A DNA stretch of 64,000 nt, from positions 124,001 through 188,000 of the forward strand of contig NZ_CANMVK010000005.1 in the NCBI RefSeq assembly GCF_947501405.1. The letters are read 5' to 3'. A model generated the notes under the pieces. That model was not told the DNA's origin, did no database searches, and was given only the letters and a program-made list of their open reading frames with translations. The position numbers and the translations under genes are program-made. Shown here piece after piece: positions 20,733 to 29,722 of this stretch (positions are counted from its first letter, which is position 1; the number at the start of each line of letters is the position of its first letter). The DNA comes from an uncultured Hoeflea sp. (GTDB taxonomy: Bacteria; Pseudomonadota; Alphaproteobacteria; Rhizobiales; Rhizobiaceae).

Positions 20733-21578
20733 TCAACGGCCCGGCAGATTGTTCCAGTGAATATCCTCGAGCGCCTGCATGCGCGCCCGGGCGCTGGGTG
20801 AGTTGGCCCTGGACACGCGGTCGATCAGCGCTTCGGCGAGCGCCATCATGGTAACGCTTGAATCCCAGGTGCGGTCGGCGTCGATAACGCAGGGCAGTAC
20901 CACGCGCGCCGACCGGGCGATCGGCGAAAGCCAGGGGTCGGTGATCAGCACGATACGGGCCTTGCGTTCAACCATCAACTCGCCGAGCCGAACCAGATCG
21001 GACTGGTAGCGGCGAATGTCGAACAAGACCGCGACATCGCCAGGGCGAATGTCGAGCAACTGGTCGCGCCAGGTTGAACTCTGGCCGGCAAAGTGCCTGA
21101 CGCCTGGCCTGATGATCCTCAAATGTGCCGCCATATAGGCGGCGATGGCGTCGGTGAAGCGCCCGCCCAGCACATAACAGGCGGATTTGCTGTCTGACAG
21201 CAAATCGCAGGCCGCCTCGAACTCGCTTTCGGGCACGGCCTTCAGCGTTGCGTCGAGATTGGCCTTCAGGCTCGCGAAACTTGCCTTCAGCGCCGGATTG
21301 TCCGCCGACGGGGCGGAACTGCGAGCGCGCTCGAGCGGCGACATCAACTGCGCCTGCACATCGGAGCGCAAGGCACGCTGGAAGGCCGGGTAGGAATCAA
21401 ACCCCAGCCGCGCGGCGAAGCGCAGCACGGTGGGTGCGCTGGTGCCGGCCAGCGCCGCCAGTTCAGCAATCGTCGACAAGCCGATGCTCGGGTAATTGGC
21501 GAGGAAGGCGTGAGCAACTTTTTTTTCGGCGCTGGGCAGTCCGCCGAGCGCTGCCTGCACCTGTTCCCGAATGGCCAT
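20733..21578 (-). CDS. MurR/RpiR family transcriptional regulator of the TRAP/glutamylation cluster
   Basis: This is a 281-residue protein if started at the ATG at 21578, which has GGAG upstream; the open frame extends to 21614. The N-terminal HTH_6 domain (about 1-77) contains 'ANYPSIGLSTIAELAALAG' and 'TSAPTVLRFAARLGF'. A SIS domain follows (about 120-250, 'VLGGRFTDAIAAYMAAHL', 'GDVAVLFDIRRYQSDLV'). SIS domains usually bind phosphosugars, but those of catabolic RpiR proteins in rhizobia often act with non-sugar pathways. It is divergent from the seven-gene cluster starting at 21706, so it is the likely local regulator. Inverted repeats in the shared gap are candidate operators. Confidence 0.88.
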   Translation of the reverse strand: MAIREQVQAALGGLPSAEKKVAHAFLANYPSIGLSTIAELAALAGTSAPTVLRFAARLGFDSYPAFQRALRSDVQAQLMSPLERARSSAPSADNPALKASFASLKANLDATLKAVPESEFEAACDLLSDSKSACYVLGGRFTDAIAAYMAAHLRIIRPGVRHFAGQSSTWRDQLLDIRPGDVAVLFDIRRYQSDLVRLGELMVERKARIVLITDPWLSPIARSARVVLPCVIDADRTWDSSVTMMALAEALIDRVSRANSPSARARMQALEDIHWNNLPGR

Positions 21579-21606
21579 GATGGGTCTGCTCCGATGCATC
21601 TGATGA

Positions 21607-21645
21607 TGTAACAAAAATTACAGGATTGACATCGATTGCGCAATC
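21607..21645. promoter_or_regulatory. Candidate operators between rpiR-type gene and amine cluster
   Basis: Two inverted repeats lie in the 127-bp divergent gap: TGTAA-N6-TTACA (21607-21622) and the perfect 12-bp palindrome GATTGCGCAATC (21634-21645). The latter sits inside a wider AGGATTG/CAATCCT repeat. A TTGACA (21626-21631) with ATCAAT 17 bases on gives a plausible promoter for the plus-strand operon, so a bound regulator would overlap it. Confidence 0.5.
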
Positions 21646-21705
21646 CTAATCAATGTTACTCATTGCCATGGCGGATGCCGTGATCTCCCGGGAGCGCAAA
21701 CCAAA

Positions 21706-22500
21706 GTGCAGGACGTGGCCCTGATCGACAGTTCGGAAGCACCGGCTTTTACCGTCGCCCGCGCGGACGGCGAAAGCGATGTCGTGCTGATCTGTGAGCA
21801 TGCCTCCAATGCCATGCCGCGGGCGCTCGGTACGCTGGGGCTGGATCTGGCGGCGATGGAAAGCCACATCGCCTGGGATATTGGCGCGGCCGCGGTGGCC
21901 AGGCGGCTTTCGGTTTCGCTCGATGCGGCGCTGATCATGCAGCGGTTTTCGCGGCTGGTCTATGATTGCAATCGCCCGCCGGAGGCCGATGACGCCTATC
22001 CGGAACAAAGCGAAATCTATCAGGTTCCGGGCAATGCGGGCCTGAGCGCCAGGGACAAGGCACTGCGTGCGGAAGCGCTGTATTATCCGTTTCATGACGC
22101 AATCGATGCGCTGATCGATGGACGGCTTGCTGCAGGCCGGGATGTGGTGCTGGTTACCATTCATTCCTTCACACCTGTCTATTTCGGAAAACAGCGTGAT
22201 TGTGCGCTCGGTATTCTCCATGATGCGGATTCGCGCTTCGCCGATGCGATGCTTGAGTCGGCGCGGGAAGCTGGTTTCGAGGGCGTGCGCCGCAACGACC
22301 CCTACGGTCCGCAAGATGGTGTCACCCATACGCTCAGGAAACACGGCTTGACCCGGAAAATCGCCAACGTCATGCTGGAAATCCGCAATGATCTGATTGC
22401 CGATGAACGCGGTCAGGCCGAGTGGGCGGACCGGATCGCGGGGCTGCTGCGTCAGGCGCTTGATCGCCGGCAGCTGGCAGGAGGGCTCCGGCATGGCTGA
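21706..22500 (+). CDS. N-formylglutamate amidohydrolase-like hydrolase (COG3931 type)
   Basis: The 264-residue enzyme begins at GTG 21706, after GGGAG. The motif 'VVLICEHASNAMP' near residue 25 replaces the classical PHSG motif and marks the COG3931 subgroup. 'HIAWDIGAAAVARRLS' and 'RLVYDCNRPP' are the other conserved blocks, and 'LVTIHSFTPVY' supplies a further His. The classical enzyme hydrolyses N-formylglutamate at the end of histidine degradation, but no hut genes are here. Instead it leads an operon with a TRAP transporter, a glutamine-synthetase-like ligase and two dehydrogenases. I infer it cleaves a gamma-glutamyl or related amide formed in that route. Its substrate is unproven. Confidence 0.82.
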   Translation: MQDVALIDSSEAPAFTVARADGESDVVLICEHASNAMPRALGTLGLDLAAMESHIAWDIGAAAVARRLSVSLDAALIMQRFSRLVYDCNRPPEADDAYPEQSEIYQVPGNAGLSARDKALRAEALYYPFHDAIDALIDGRLAAGRDVVLVTIHSFTPVYFGKQRDCALGILHDADSRFADAMLESAREAGFEGVRRNDPYGPQDGVTHTLRKHGLTRKIANVMLEIRNDLIADERGQAEWADRIAGLLRQALDRRQLAGGLRHG

Positions 22501-22545
22501 TCGCCCGACACTGCCTTGTGGTTTGCATGCCCGGAGGTCGCCGGC

Positions 22546-23073
22546 ATGAGATGCGCCGAAGCCTATATCCGCATCATCGATGCGTTCAACCGGCGGGTGG
22601 GCCGGTTCGCAATGTATCTGATCTTTGCCCTGATGGGTGTGTTGTTGTGGTCGTCGGTGACCAAGTTTGCCGGCGCGCCGGCGCTTTGGACGCTCGAACT
22701 CGCGCAGTTCGTGATGGTCGCCTATTATCTGCTGGGCGGCGCCTATTCGATGCAGCTTGGCGATCATGTGCGCATGGATCTGGTCTATTCGATGTGGTCG
22801 CCGCGGCGAAAGGCGGCGATCGACGCAGTCACCGTCCTGTTCTTGCTGTTTTATCTGTGTGTGCTGTTTTATGGCGGCATCTCGAGCACCACGTATGCGA
22901 TCGAATATGGCGAGCGGGCGCATTCGGTGTGGCGGCCCTATATGTGGCCGGTCAAGCTGATCGGCGCTATCGGCATCTTCCTGATGCTGCTGCAGGCCCT
23001 GGCCGAGTTCTTCCGCGACATCCTTTATCTGCGCGGCGTAAGCGTCAATCATCATAGCGAGGCGGGCCTTTGA
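22546..23073 (+). CDS. TRAP transporter small permease (DctQ type)
   Basis: The 175-residue protein has four membrane helices (about 19-40, 48-68, 88-108 and 130-150), the standard DctQ layout. I chose the ATG at 22546, preceded by GGAGG; the open frame begins earlier at a GTG. 'LWTLELAQFVMVAYYLLGGAYSM' (key 'ELAQFVMVAYYLLGGAY') matches the second-helix signature. It partners the large permease that follows, with the stop and start overlapping (TTGA), and the binding protein at 24449. The set is a Na+-driven secondary uptake system. Confidence 0.9.
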   Translation: MRCAEAYIRIIDAFNRRVGRFAMYLIFALMGVLLWSSVTKFAGAPALWTLELAQFVMVAYYLLGGAYSMQLGDHVRMDLVYSMWSPRRKAAIDAVTVLFLLFYLCVLFYGGISSTTYAIEYGERAHSVWRPYMWPVKLIGAIGIFLMLLQALAEFFRDILYLRGVSVNHHSEAGL

Positions 23074-24404
23074 GCTACGAACTAATCGCCCTGTTCATGT
23101 TCGCCTCGATGATGGCGCTGCTGTTGACCGGCCAACGCGTCTTCGGCGTCATCGGCGCGGTGGCGGTGATTGCGGCGCTGCCATTGTGGGGCACGGGCGG
23201 GGTCGAGATCGCCTTCGCACAATCGATCAAACTGATGAAATGGTATCCGCTGCTCACGTTGCCGATGTTCATTTTCATGGGCTACATGCTGTCGGAGAGC
23301 CGCATTGCCGACGATCTTTACAGGATGTTCCATGTCTGGTTCGGCCCGGTTCCGGGCGGGCTGGCGATCGGCACCATTTTGCTGATGGTGGTGATTTCAG
23401 CGATGAACGGGTTGTCGGTGGCGGGCATGGCGATCGGCGCGACAATCGCGCTGCCGGAGCTGCTCCGGCGCGGCTATGACAAGCTGATGATTACCGGGGT
23501 GGTCCAGGGCGGCTCCAGCCTGGGAATCCTGATCCCGCCATCGGTGGTGCTGGTGCTTTACGGCATGATCGCCCGCCAGCCGGTAAGCCAGCTCTGGCTG
23601 GCTGGTGTGTTTCCCGGCCTGATGATGGCCGCGCTGTTCATCCTCTACATCGCCGTGCGCTGCAAGTTGCAGCCGCATCTGGGCCCGCCGCTTCCCAAGG
23701 CGGAGCGTGACGCGATCAGCTGGAGCGACCGCATCAAGCTGCTTCGGGCCGGCATTCTGCCCTTCATGATCTTTTTCCTGATGAACGGGCTGTTCCTGAT
23801 GGGCGTGACCAGCCTGGTGGAAAGCTCGGCTGTGGGCGCGCTGGCCTCGATGGCCGCGGCGTTGATCAAGGGACGGCTCTCCGCCGACGTGATGGAGAAC
23901 GTGCTGCGCAAGACGCTGGGCATTTCCTGCATGTTCATGTGGATCATTCTGGCGGCGCTGTGTTTCGGCGCGGTGTTTGACGGGCTCGGCGCGGTGCGGG
24001 CGATCGAGAATTTCTTCCTCGGACAGTTGGGTCTCGAGCCCTGGCACGTGCTTATCCTGATGCAGTTGAGCTTTCTGCTGATGGGTACGTTTCTCGACGA
24101 TACGGCCATGCTGGTGATTGTCGCGCCGCTCTATGTGCCGCTGGTCAAGGTGCTCGGTTTCGATCTGGTCTGGTACGGGATCCTCTACACGATCACCTGC
24201 CAGATCGCTTATATGACGCCGCCTTTCGGCTACAATCTGTTCCTGATGCGCGCCATGGCGCCGCCGGAAATCAAGCTTCGCCATATCTACCTGTCTGTCA
24301 TTCCCTTCGTCGCGGTCATGCTGCTCACTCTGGTGATCGTGATGATGTATCCGCAACTGGCATTGTGGCTGCCGGAACAGTTCCGCGGCAAACTCCAGGG
24401 CTGA
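23070..24404 (+). CDS. TRAP transporter large permease (DctM type)
   Basis: The 444-residue protein has about twelve membrane helices and forms the ion-coupled channel of the TRAP system. Landmarks are 'LLTLPMFIFMGYMLSES' near 60-75, 'GGSSLGILIPPSVVLVLYG' around 147-165, and 'LGTFLDDTAMLVIVAPLYVP'-type repeat in the second half (sequence 'MGTFLDDTAMLV'). The start codon is TTG, overlapping the DctQ stop by four bases, so translation is probably coupled. The Ser/Asp residues of 'DDTAM' differ from typical dicarboxylate DctM, but specificity depends on the binding protein. Confidence 0.92.
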   Translation: MSYELIALFMFASMMALLLTGQRVFGVIGAVAVIAALPLWGTGGVEIAFAQSIKLMKWYPLLTLPMFIFMGYMLSESRIADDLYRMFHVWFGPVPGGLAIGTILLMVVISAMNGLSVAGMAIGATIALPELLRRGYDKLMITGVVQGGSSLGILIPPSVVLVLYGMIARQPVSQLWLAGVFPGLMMAALFILYIAVRCKLQPHLGPPLPKAERDAISWSDRIKLLRAGILPFMIFFLMNGLFLMGVTSLVESSAVGALASMAAALIKGRLSADVMENVLRKTLGISCMFMWIILAALCFGAVFDGLGAVRAIENFFLGQLGLEPWHVLILMQLSFLLMGTFLDDTAMLVIVAPLYVPLVKVLGFDLVWYGILYTITCQIAYMTPPFGYNLFLMRAMAPPEIKLRHIYLSVIPFVAVMLLTLVIVMMYPQLALWLPEQFRGKLQG

Positions 24405-24448
24405 TGTGAGCAAGGCCCCTTGAGGGCAAACCAATAAAGGAGAACAGC

Positions 24449-25492
24449 ATGATCAAGAGGCGTCAATTTCTCACCAAGGCCGGCGTAGCCGGCGCGGCCG
24501 CCAGCACTGCTCTCGCGGCGCCGCCGGTGCTCGCCCAGGAGCCGATTCGCTGGCGCATGCAGACCTATGCCGGTGCGACGCTCGGCCAGTTCGTGACCCA
24601 GCCCTTCGTCGACGCCTTCAACAAGGCGGCCAATGGCGAAATGGTGATCGAGCTGTTCTTCGCCGACCAGATCGTACCGACGGGTGAATTGTTCCGCGCC
24701 ATGCAGGCCGGCACCATCGACGCGGTGCATTCGGATGATGATTCCATGGCCTCGCCGGTTGAGGTCGGCCTGTTCGGCGGATACTTCCCCTTCGCCACCC
24801 GCTCGATCCTGGATGTGCCGGTGTTGTTCGAGCAATATGGCCTCGCCGACATCTGGCGCGAAGCCTACAACGGAACCGGCGTCGTCTGGCTTTCGGCGGC
24901 CGGTCAGGATCCGTGCAACTTCAACACCAAGAAGGAAATCACCAGCATCGAGGACCTGTCAGGCCTCAAGCTCTACACTTTCCCGACCGCGGGCCGGTTC
25001 CTTACCCAGTTTGGCGTGGTGCCGGTGTCCATCCCTTACGAAGACGCGGAAGTTGCTGTGCAGACCGGCGAACTCGACGGCATGGCCTGGTCGGGTATTA
25101 CCGAGGACTACACTGTCGGCTGGGCAGATGTGACGGATTACTTCCTGACCAACAACATCTCCGGCGCCTGGATCGGTTCCTGGTTCGCCAATGAGGAGAA
25201 GTGGAACCAGCTGCCCGATCATCTCAAGCAGCTCTACATGTCGTGCATGGAGGCCGGTCACACCTACCGCAACCAGTGGTACTGGGGCGGCGAAGCCAAG
25301 CTGCGCGCCACCGGCGACAAGCTCAAGCTGCGCAATGTGCCTGCGGCGGAGTGGAAACAGGTGGAAGACGCCGCCAAGGTATTCTGGGACGAGGTTGCCG
25401 CGGAAAGCGAAACCAAGGCCAAGGTCATCTCGATCTTCAAGGAATACAACAGCGTCATCAACAGCGCCGGCTTCCCCTACGGCGAAAGCTGA
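24449..25492 (+). CDS. TRAP transporter substrate-binding protein, Tat-exported (DctP family)
   Basis: The 347-residue periplasmic protein starts with a twin-arginine signal ('KRRQFLTKAGVAGAAAS', cleavage after VLAQ or ALA near 30). The body shows DctP features: 'RWRMQTYAG', 'LFRAMQAGTIDAVHSDD', 'YFPFATRSILDVPVLFEQYGL', 'DLSGLKLYTFPTAGRFL' and 'GELDGMAWSG'. These blocks are close to the TakP/alpha-keto-acid branch. Tat export is common in this branch. AAAGGAG precedes the ATG. The ligand is not resolved; the cluster context suggests an amine or amino-alcohol, which would be unusual for this branch. A small hairpin (25513-25528) follows the stop. Confidence 0.9.
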   Translation: MIKRRQFLTKAGVAGAAASTALAAPPVLAQEPIRWRMQTYAGATLGQFVTQPFVDAFNKAANGEMVIELFFADQIVPTGELFRAMQAGTIDAVHSDDDSMASPVEVGLFGGYFPFATRSILDVPVLFEQYGLADIWREAYNGTGVVWLSAAGQDPCNFNTKKEITSIEDLSGLKLYTFPTAGRFLTQFGVVPVSIPYEDAEVAVQTGELDGMAWSGITEDYTVGWADVTDYFLTNNISGAWIGSWFANEEKWNQLPDHLKQLYMSCMEAGHTYRNQWYWGGEAKLRATGDKLKLRNVPAAEWKQVEDAAKVFWDEVAAESETKAKVISIFKEYNSVINSAGFPYGES

Positions 25493-25512
25493 TCCGGCCT
25501 GCGCATCAAACT

Positions 25513-25528
25513 CAAGCCTCCCGGCTTG
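25513..25528 (+). other. Short hairpin after the TRAP binding-protein gene
   Basis: CAAGCC-TCCC-GGCTTG is a 6-bp perfect stem, with no T-run. Such hairpins often stabilise the binding-protein mRNA within TRAP or ABC operons; whether this one does is inference. Confidence 0.35.
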
Positions 25529-25672
25529 TCCGGGGGGCGCTTTGCCGCTACAGCGCGCTCGCTTGGCCTTTTGCCAAACGTCCGCTGACAATTGTGGACC
25601 ACGTGCTTGCGTCTTTCCGGTTCGAACAGGCCGGGCCGGCGTGGGCTTTTCGATGATCGGGATCAAACGACC

Positions 25673-27037
25673 ATGGCTCAAAACCTTACCTTCGAAGCGC
25701 TCAAATCCGCCGCCGGTTCCGGCGACATCGACACCGTTCTGGTCTGCGCGGTGGACATGCAGGGACGGTTGATGGGCAAGCGTTTCCATGTCCAGAACTT
25801 TATCGAGTCAAGCCATGAGGAAACCCATTGCTGCAACTATCTTCTGGCCACGGATTTGGAAATGGCAACGCCGGACGGCTACGCCACAACCAGTTGGCAG
25901 GCGGGCTATGGCGACTATGTGATGAAGCCGGATCTTTCCACCCTGCGCCTGGTTCCCTGGCTCGAGGGGACGGCGATGGTGCTGTGCGATCTGCTTGATC
26001 ACCATACGCACAAGCCGGTGCCGCAATCGCCGCGACAGCTTCTCAAGACCCAGATCGCGCGGCTTGAGGCGCTCGGCTATCAGGCAATGATGGCGACCGA
26101 GCTGGAATTCTTCCTGTTCGAACAGAGTTTCCGCGATCTGTCGCGGTCGGGCTATCGCGAGCTGACGCCGATCTCGGCCTATAATGAGGATTACCACATC
26201 CTGCAGACCACAAAGGAAGAGGCGATCATGCGCCCGGTGCGCAATCATCTCTATGCCGCGGGCATCCCGGTCGAAAACTCCAAGGGCGAGGCGGAAACCG
26301 GACAGGAAGAACTCAACATCCGCTATTCGGAGGCGCTGTCATGCGCCGACCACCACACCATCGCCAAGCACGCGGTCAAGGAGATCGCCTGGGCCAATGG
26401 CCGGTCGGCGACGTTCCTGCCGAAATGGAACGCCAACAAGGTCGGATCATCGTCGCATGTGCACATGTCGTTATGGCAGGGCAAGACGGCCGCATTCCAC
26501 GATCCCGATCAGGCCCACGGCATGTCGGCGCTGATGCGCCATTTCATGGCCGGGCTGATCGAATACGCGCCGGACTATACCTGGTTTCTGGCGCCCTATA
26601 TCAACAGCTACAAGCGGTTCATGAAGGGCACCTTTGCACCGACACGGACGGTGTGGTCGGTCGACAACCGCACCGCCGGCTTCCGGCTTTGCGGCGAGGG
26701 CACCAAGGCCGTGCGCGTGGAATGCCGAATCGGCGGATCAGACATGAACCCCTATCTGGCGCAGGCCGCGCTGCTTGCCGCCGGGATCAAGGGTATCGAG
26801 GACAAGCTTGAACTGGCCGCGCCGACTGCGGGCGATATTTATGAAAACGCCGAGGCCCGGCATATCCCTTCCACCTTGCGTGATGCCACCGAGACGTTGC
26901 GCGGCTCAAAGATGCTGCGTGAAGCGATGGGTGATGACGTGGTCGACCATTATGTGCGCTGCGCCGAGTGGGAGCAGGAAGAATTCGACAAGGCGGTGAC
27001 CGATTGGGAAATCGCGCGCGGGTTTGAGCGGGCATGA
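25673..27037 (+). CDS. Glutamine-synthetase-like gamma-glutamyl ligase
   Basis: The 454-residue protein has the GS fold: a short N-terminal beta-grasp ('VCAVDMQGRLMGKRF') and a catalytic barrel. Metal/ATP ligands are visible in 'ATELEFFLFE' (Glu143, Glu145), 'GEAETGQEELNIRY' and 'SSSHVHMSLW'. 'APTRTVWSVDNRTAGFR' and 'VECRIGGSDMNPYLAQAALLAAG' (cut to the key part) follow. The adenylylation Tyr segment of GlnA is absent and the N-terminus lacks the GlnA ring-contact pattern. It groups with PuuA/IpuC/GlnA4-type enzymes that join glutamate to amines. Between a TRAP importer and two dehydrogenases, I infer it glutamylates an imported amino-alcohol. It is 180 bp after dctP and 118 bp before the next gene. 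Confidence 0.85.
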   Translation: MAQNLTFEALKSAAGSGDIDTVLVCAVDMQGRLMGKRFHVQNFIESSHEETHCCNYLLATDLEMATPDGYATTSWQAGYGDYVMKPDLSTLRLVPWLEGTAMVLCDLLDHHTHKPVPQSPRQLLKTQIARLEALGYQAMMATELEFFLFEQSFRDLSRSGYRELTPISAYNEDYHILQTTKEEAIMRPVRNHLYAAGIPVENSKGEAETGQEELNIRYSEALSCADHHTIAKHAVKEIAWANGRSATFLPKWNANKVGSSSHVHMSLWQGKTAAFHDPDQAHGMSALMRHFMAGLIEYAPDYTWFLAPYINSYKRFMKGTFAPTRTVWSVDNRTAGFRLCGEGTKAVRVECRIGGSDMNPYLAQAALLAAGIKGIEDKLELAAPTAGDIYENAEARHIPSTLRDATETLRGSKMLREAMGDDVVDHYVRCAEWEQEEFDKAVTDWEIARGFERA

Positions 27038-27155
27038 CAAGATCCGCCTTGGACGCCGGTGCGCCGGAGATTGCGGCGTGCGCGGACCAGGCGGCAAGCA
27101 TTATCGCACACGCGCTTTCGCAACAAAGCGGAGCGCTTATCGGGATTCTTCAAGC

Positions 27156-28532
27156 ATGACGAAAACAGTCAAACTCATCTCGCCGATCGACGGATCGGTC
27201 TATCTGGAACGCGAATGCCTGTCCCGCGAGGCAGCATTCGACGCGGCCTCCCGCGCCCGCGCGGCGCAGGCCGCCTGGGCGGCGCGACCACTTCGGGAGC
27301 GCATCGATCTGGTCATGCGGGCCAACAAGATCATCGGCGAACAAACCGATCGGATGGCCGAGGAGCTGGCCCACCAGATGGGCCGGCCGATCCGCTATGG
27401 CGGAGAATATGGCGGATTTGATGAGCGCGTGAGCTACATGGCGGACATTGCCGAGAGCGCGCTGGCACCGCTGGAAGTCGAGGACAGCGACGCTTTCAAA
27501 CGGCAGATCAAGCGGGTGCCGCATGGCGTGGTTCTGGTGGTCGCACCCTGGAACTACCCCTACATGACGGCAATCAACACCGTCGCGCCAGCGCTGATCG
27601 CCGGCAACACGGTGATCCTCAAACATGCGGCGCAAACCCTGAAAGTGGGTGAGCATCTTGCGGAAGCCTTCGCGGCCGCAGGCATTCCTGAAGATGTGTT
27701 CCAGAATGTCGTGCTTGATCACGATGCGACCTCGGATCTGATCGGCAAGCGGGCGGTCGACTTTGTCAATTTCACCGGTTCGGTTGGCGGCGGTCAGGCG
27801 ATGGAGCGGGCGGCCGCGGGCACTTTCATTCCGGTGTCGACCGAGTTGGGCGGCAAGGATCCGGGCTATGTACGCGCCGATGCCGATCTCGAGCGGGCGG
27901 TCGATACGCTGATGGATGGCGCGATGTTCAATTCCGGACAGTGCTGCTGCGGCATCGAGCGGATCTATGTGCATGAAAGCCTCTATGACGGCTTTGTCGA
28001 AAAGGCGGTTGCCTGGGTCAAGGCGATGAAGCTCGGCAATCCGCTCGATCCCGAAACCACGATGGGTCCGATGGCCAATGTGCGCTTCGCCAGGGAAGTT
28101 CGCGCCCAGATCGCCGAAGCTCTGGAAGGCGGGGCGGTGGCGCATATCCCGACCTCACCGGCAGATGATGGCGGGGCCTATATGACGCCGCAGGTTTTGA
28201 CCAATGTCAGCCACGACATGCGGGTTATGCGTGACGAGAGCTTCGGACCGGTGGTCGGCATCATGCCGGTCAAGGATGATGAGGAAGCGATCACACTGAT
28301 GAATGACTGTCAGTTTGGCCTGACCGCCTCGATCTGGACCGCGGATGCCGCGGCAGCGGAAGCCATCGGCGACCGTATTGAAACCGGCACGGTGTTCATG
28401 AACCGCTGCGATTATCTCGACCCGGCGCTGTGCTGGACCGGCTGCAAGGACACCGGCCGGGGCGCGGGTTTGTCGGTGCTGGGCTTCCAGGCGCTGACCC
28501 GTCCGAAATCCTACCATCTCAAGAAAGCATGA
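27156..28532 (+). CDS. NAD(P)-dependent aldehyde dehydrogenase
   Basis: The 458-residue enzyme is of the ALDH superfamily. Visible are 'PWNYPYMTAINTVAPALIAGN' (key 'PWNYP'), the cofactor lysine region 'TVILKHAAQT' (Lys156), 'FTGSVGGG', the general base Glu230 in 'TELGGKDP', and the nucleophile Cys264 in 'GQCCCG'. The stretch of three cysteines is unusual. I chose the ATG at 27156, which gives the family N-terminus; a longer frame overlaps the ligase gene. It ends with an ATGA overlap into the iron-type alcohol dehydrogenase, so the two oxidation steps are translationally coupled, as expected when one supplies the other's aldehyde. Confidence 0.9.
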   Translation: MTKTVKLISPIDGSVYLERECLSREAAFDAASRARAAQAAWAARPLRERIDLVMRANKIIGEQTDRMAEELAHQMGRPIRYGGEYGGFDERVSYMADIAESALAPLEVEDSDAFKRQIKRVPHGVVLVVAPWNYPYMTAINTVAPALIAGNTVILKHAAQTLKVGEHLAEAFAAAGIPEDVFQNVVLDHDATSDLIGKRAVDFVNFTGSVGGGQAMERAAAGTFIPVSTELGGKDPGYVRADADLERAVDTLMDGAMFNSGQCCCGIERIYVHESLYDGFVEKAVAWVKAMKLGNPLDPETTMGPMANVRFAREVRAQIAEALEGGAVAHIPTSPADDGGAYMTPQVLTNVSHDMRVMRDESFGPVVGIMPVKDDEEAITLMNDCQFGLTASIWTADAAAAEAIGDRIETGTVFMNRCDYLDPALCWTGCKDTGRGAGLSVLGFQALTRPKSYHLKKA

Positions 28533-29683
28533 CGCCGATGACACATGTTGCAAACTGGTCCTATCCCACCGCCGTCCGGTTTGGCGCAGGCCGGATTTCG
28601 GAACTCGCCGACGCCTGTAAGGCCGCCGGCATGTCGCGGCCGCTGCTGGTCACCGACCGGGGCCTGGCGTCGCTGCCGATCACTCTGCAGGCGCTTGATC
28701 TGCTCGAAGCGGCGGGGCTCGGCCGGGCGATTTTCGCGGATGTCGATCCGAATCCCAATGAGCAGAACCTCGAGGCGGGTGTCGCGGCGTTCAGGGCGGG
28801 TGGCCATGACGGTGTGATTGCCTTTGGCGGCGGCTCGGGCCTTGATCTGGGCAAACTGGTGGCGTTTCAGGCCGGCCAGACTCGTCCGGTCTGGGATTTC
28901 GAGGACATCGGCGACTGGTGGACTCGCGCCAACGCCGATGCGATCGCACCGATCATCGCCGTTCCGACCACGGCCGGTACCGGCTCTGAAGTGGGGCGCG
29001 CCGGGGTGCTCACCAATTCGGCCACCCATGTCAAAAAGATCATCTTCCACCCGAAACTGCTGCCGTCGGTGACGATTTGCGATCCGGAGCTGACGGTCGG
29101 CATGCCGAACATGATCACGGTCGGCACCGGCATGGACGCCTTCGCCCATTGCCTGGAAGCCTATTCCTCGCCGTTCTATCATCCGATGAGCCAGGGCATC
29201 GCGCTTGAAGGCATGCGGCTGGTCAAGGAGAACCTGCCGCTGGTGGTCGCCGACGGCGGCAACATCGCGGCCCGCGCCGAAATGATGAGTGCCGCCGCAA
29301 TGGGTGCGGTGGCCTTCCAGAAAGGGCTCGGCGCCATCCACGCGCTGTCGCATCCGGTGGGTGCGGTCTACAACACCCACCACGGCATGACCAATGCGGT
29401 GGTGATGCCGCCGGTGCTCAAGATGAACCGCCCGGTGATCGAAGACCGAATCTCGCGCGCCGCGGACTATATGGGCATTTCCGGAGGGTTTGACGGGTTT
29501 TACGATTTCGTGATCGGCCTGCGCGCCGATCTCGGCGTTCCTGACAAACTGGCCGAACTTGGCGTGGGCCGTGACCGCATGGATGAGATGGTTGCGATGG
29601 CGCTCGAAGACCCAAGTGCTGGGGGCAATCCGGTCAAGATGACAGCTCAGAACACCAAGGCGCTGTTCGAGGCCTGTCTCTGA
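28529..29683 (+). CDS. Iron-containing (group III) alcohol dehydrogenase
   Basis: The 384-residue product has the N-terminal Rossmann part with 'AFGGGSGLDLGK' (99-109) and 'PTTAGTGSEVGRAGV' (146-160). The metal-binding C-terminal part has ligands inferred by spacing with FucO: Asp203, His207, His271 and His285 in 'GMDAFAHCLEAY' and 'HALSHPVGAVYNTHHGM'. The start ATG overlaps the ALDH stop. It oxidises an alcohol with NAD, and the coupled ALDH would take the aldehyde on. In this cluster the likely alcohol is the gamma-glutamylated amino-alcohol, which is inference. Confidence 0.92.
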   Translation: MTPMTHVANWSYPTAVRFGAGRISELADACKAAGMSRPLLVTDRGLASLPITLQALDLLEAAGLGRAIFADVDPNPNEQNLEAGVAAFRAGGHDGVIAFGGGSGLDLGKLVAFQAGQTRPVWDFEDIGDWWTRANADAIAPIIAVPTTAGTGSEVGRAGVLTNSATHVKKIIFHPKLLPSVTICDPELTVGMPNMITVGTGMDAFAHCLEAYSSPFYHPMSQGIALEGMRLVKENLPLVVADGGNIAARAEMMSAAAMGAVAFQKGLGAIHALSHPVGAVYNTHHGMTNAVVMPPVLKMNRPVIEDRISRAADYMGISGGFDGFYDFVIGLRADLGVPDKLAELGVGRDRMDEMVAMALEDPSAGGNPVKMTAQNTKALFEACL

Positions 29684-29722
29684 CCGCCCGCGTTGGGCGC
29701 TGATTTGCGGGGAACCATCAAA

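Noticed and set aside
21706-22500. HutG of a histidine-utilisation operon
   Set aside because: No hutU, hutH, hutI or HutC gene is adjacent and the motif is of the COG3931 subgroup.
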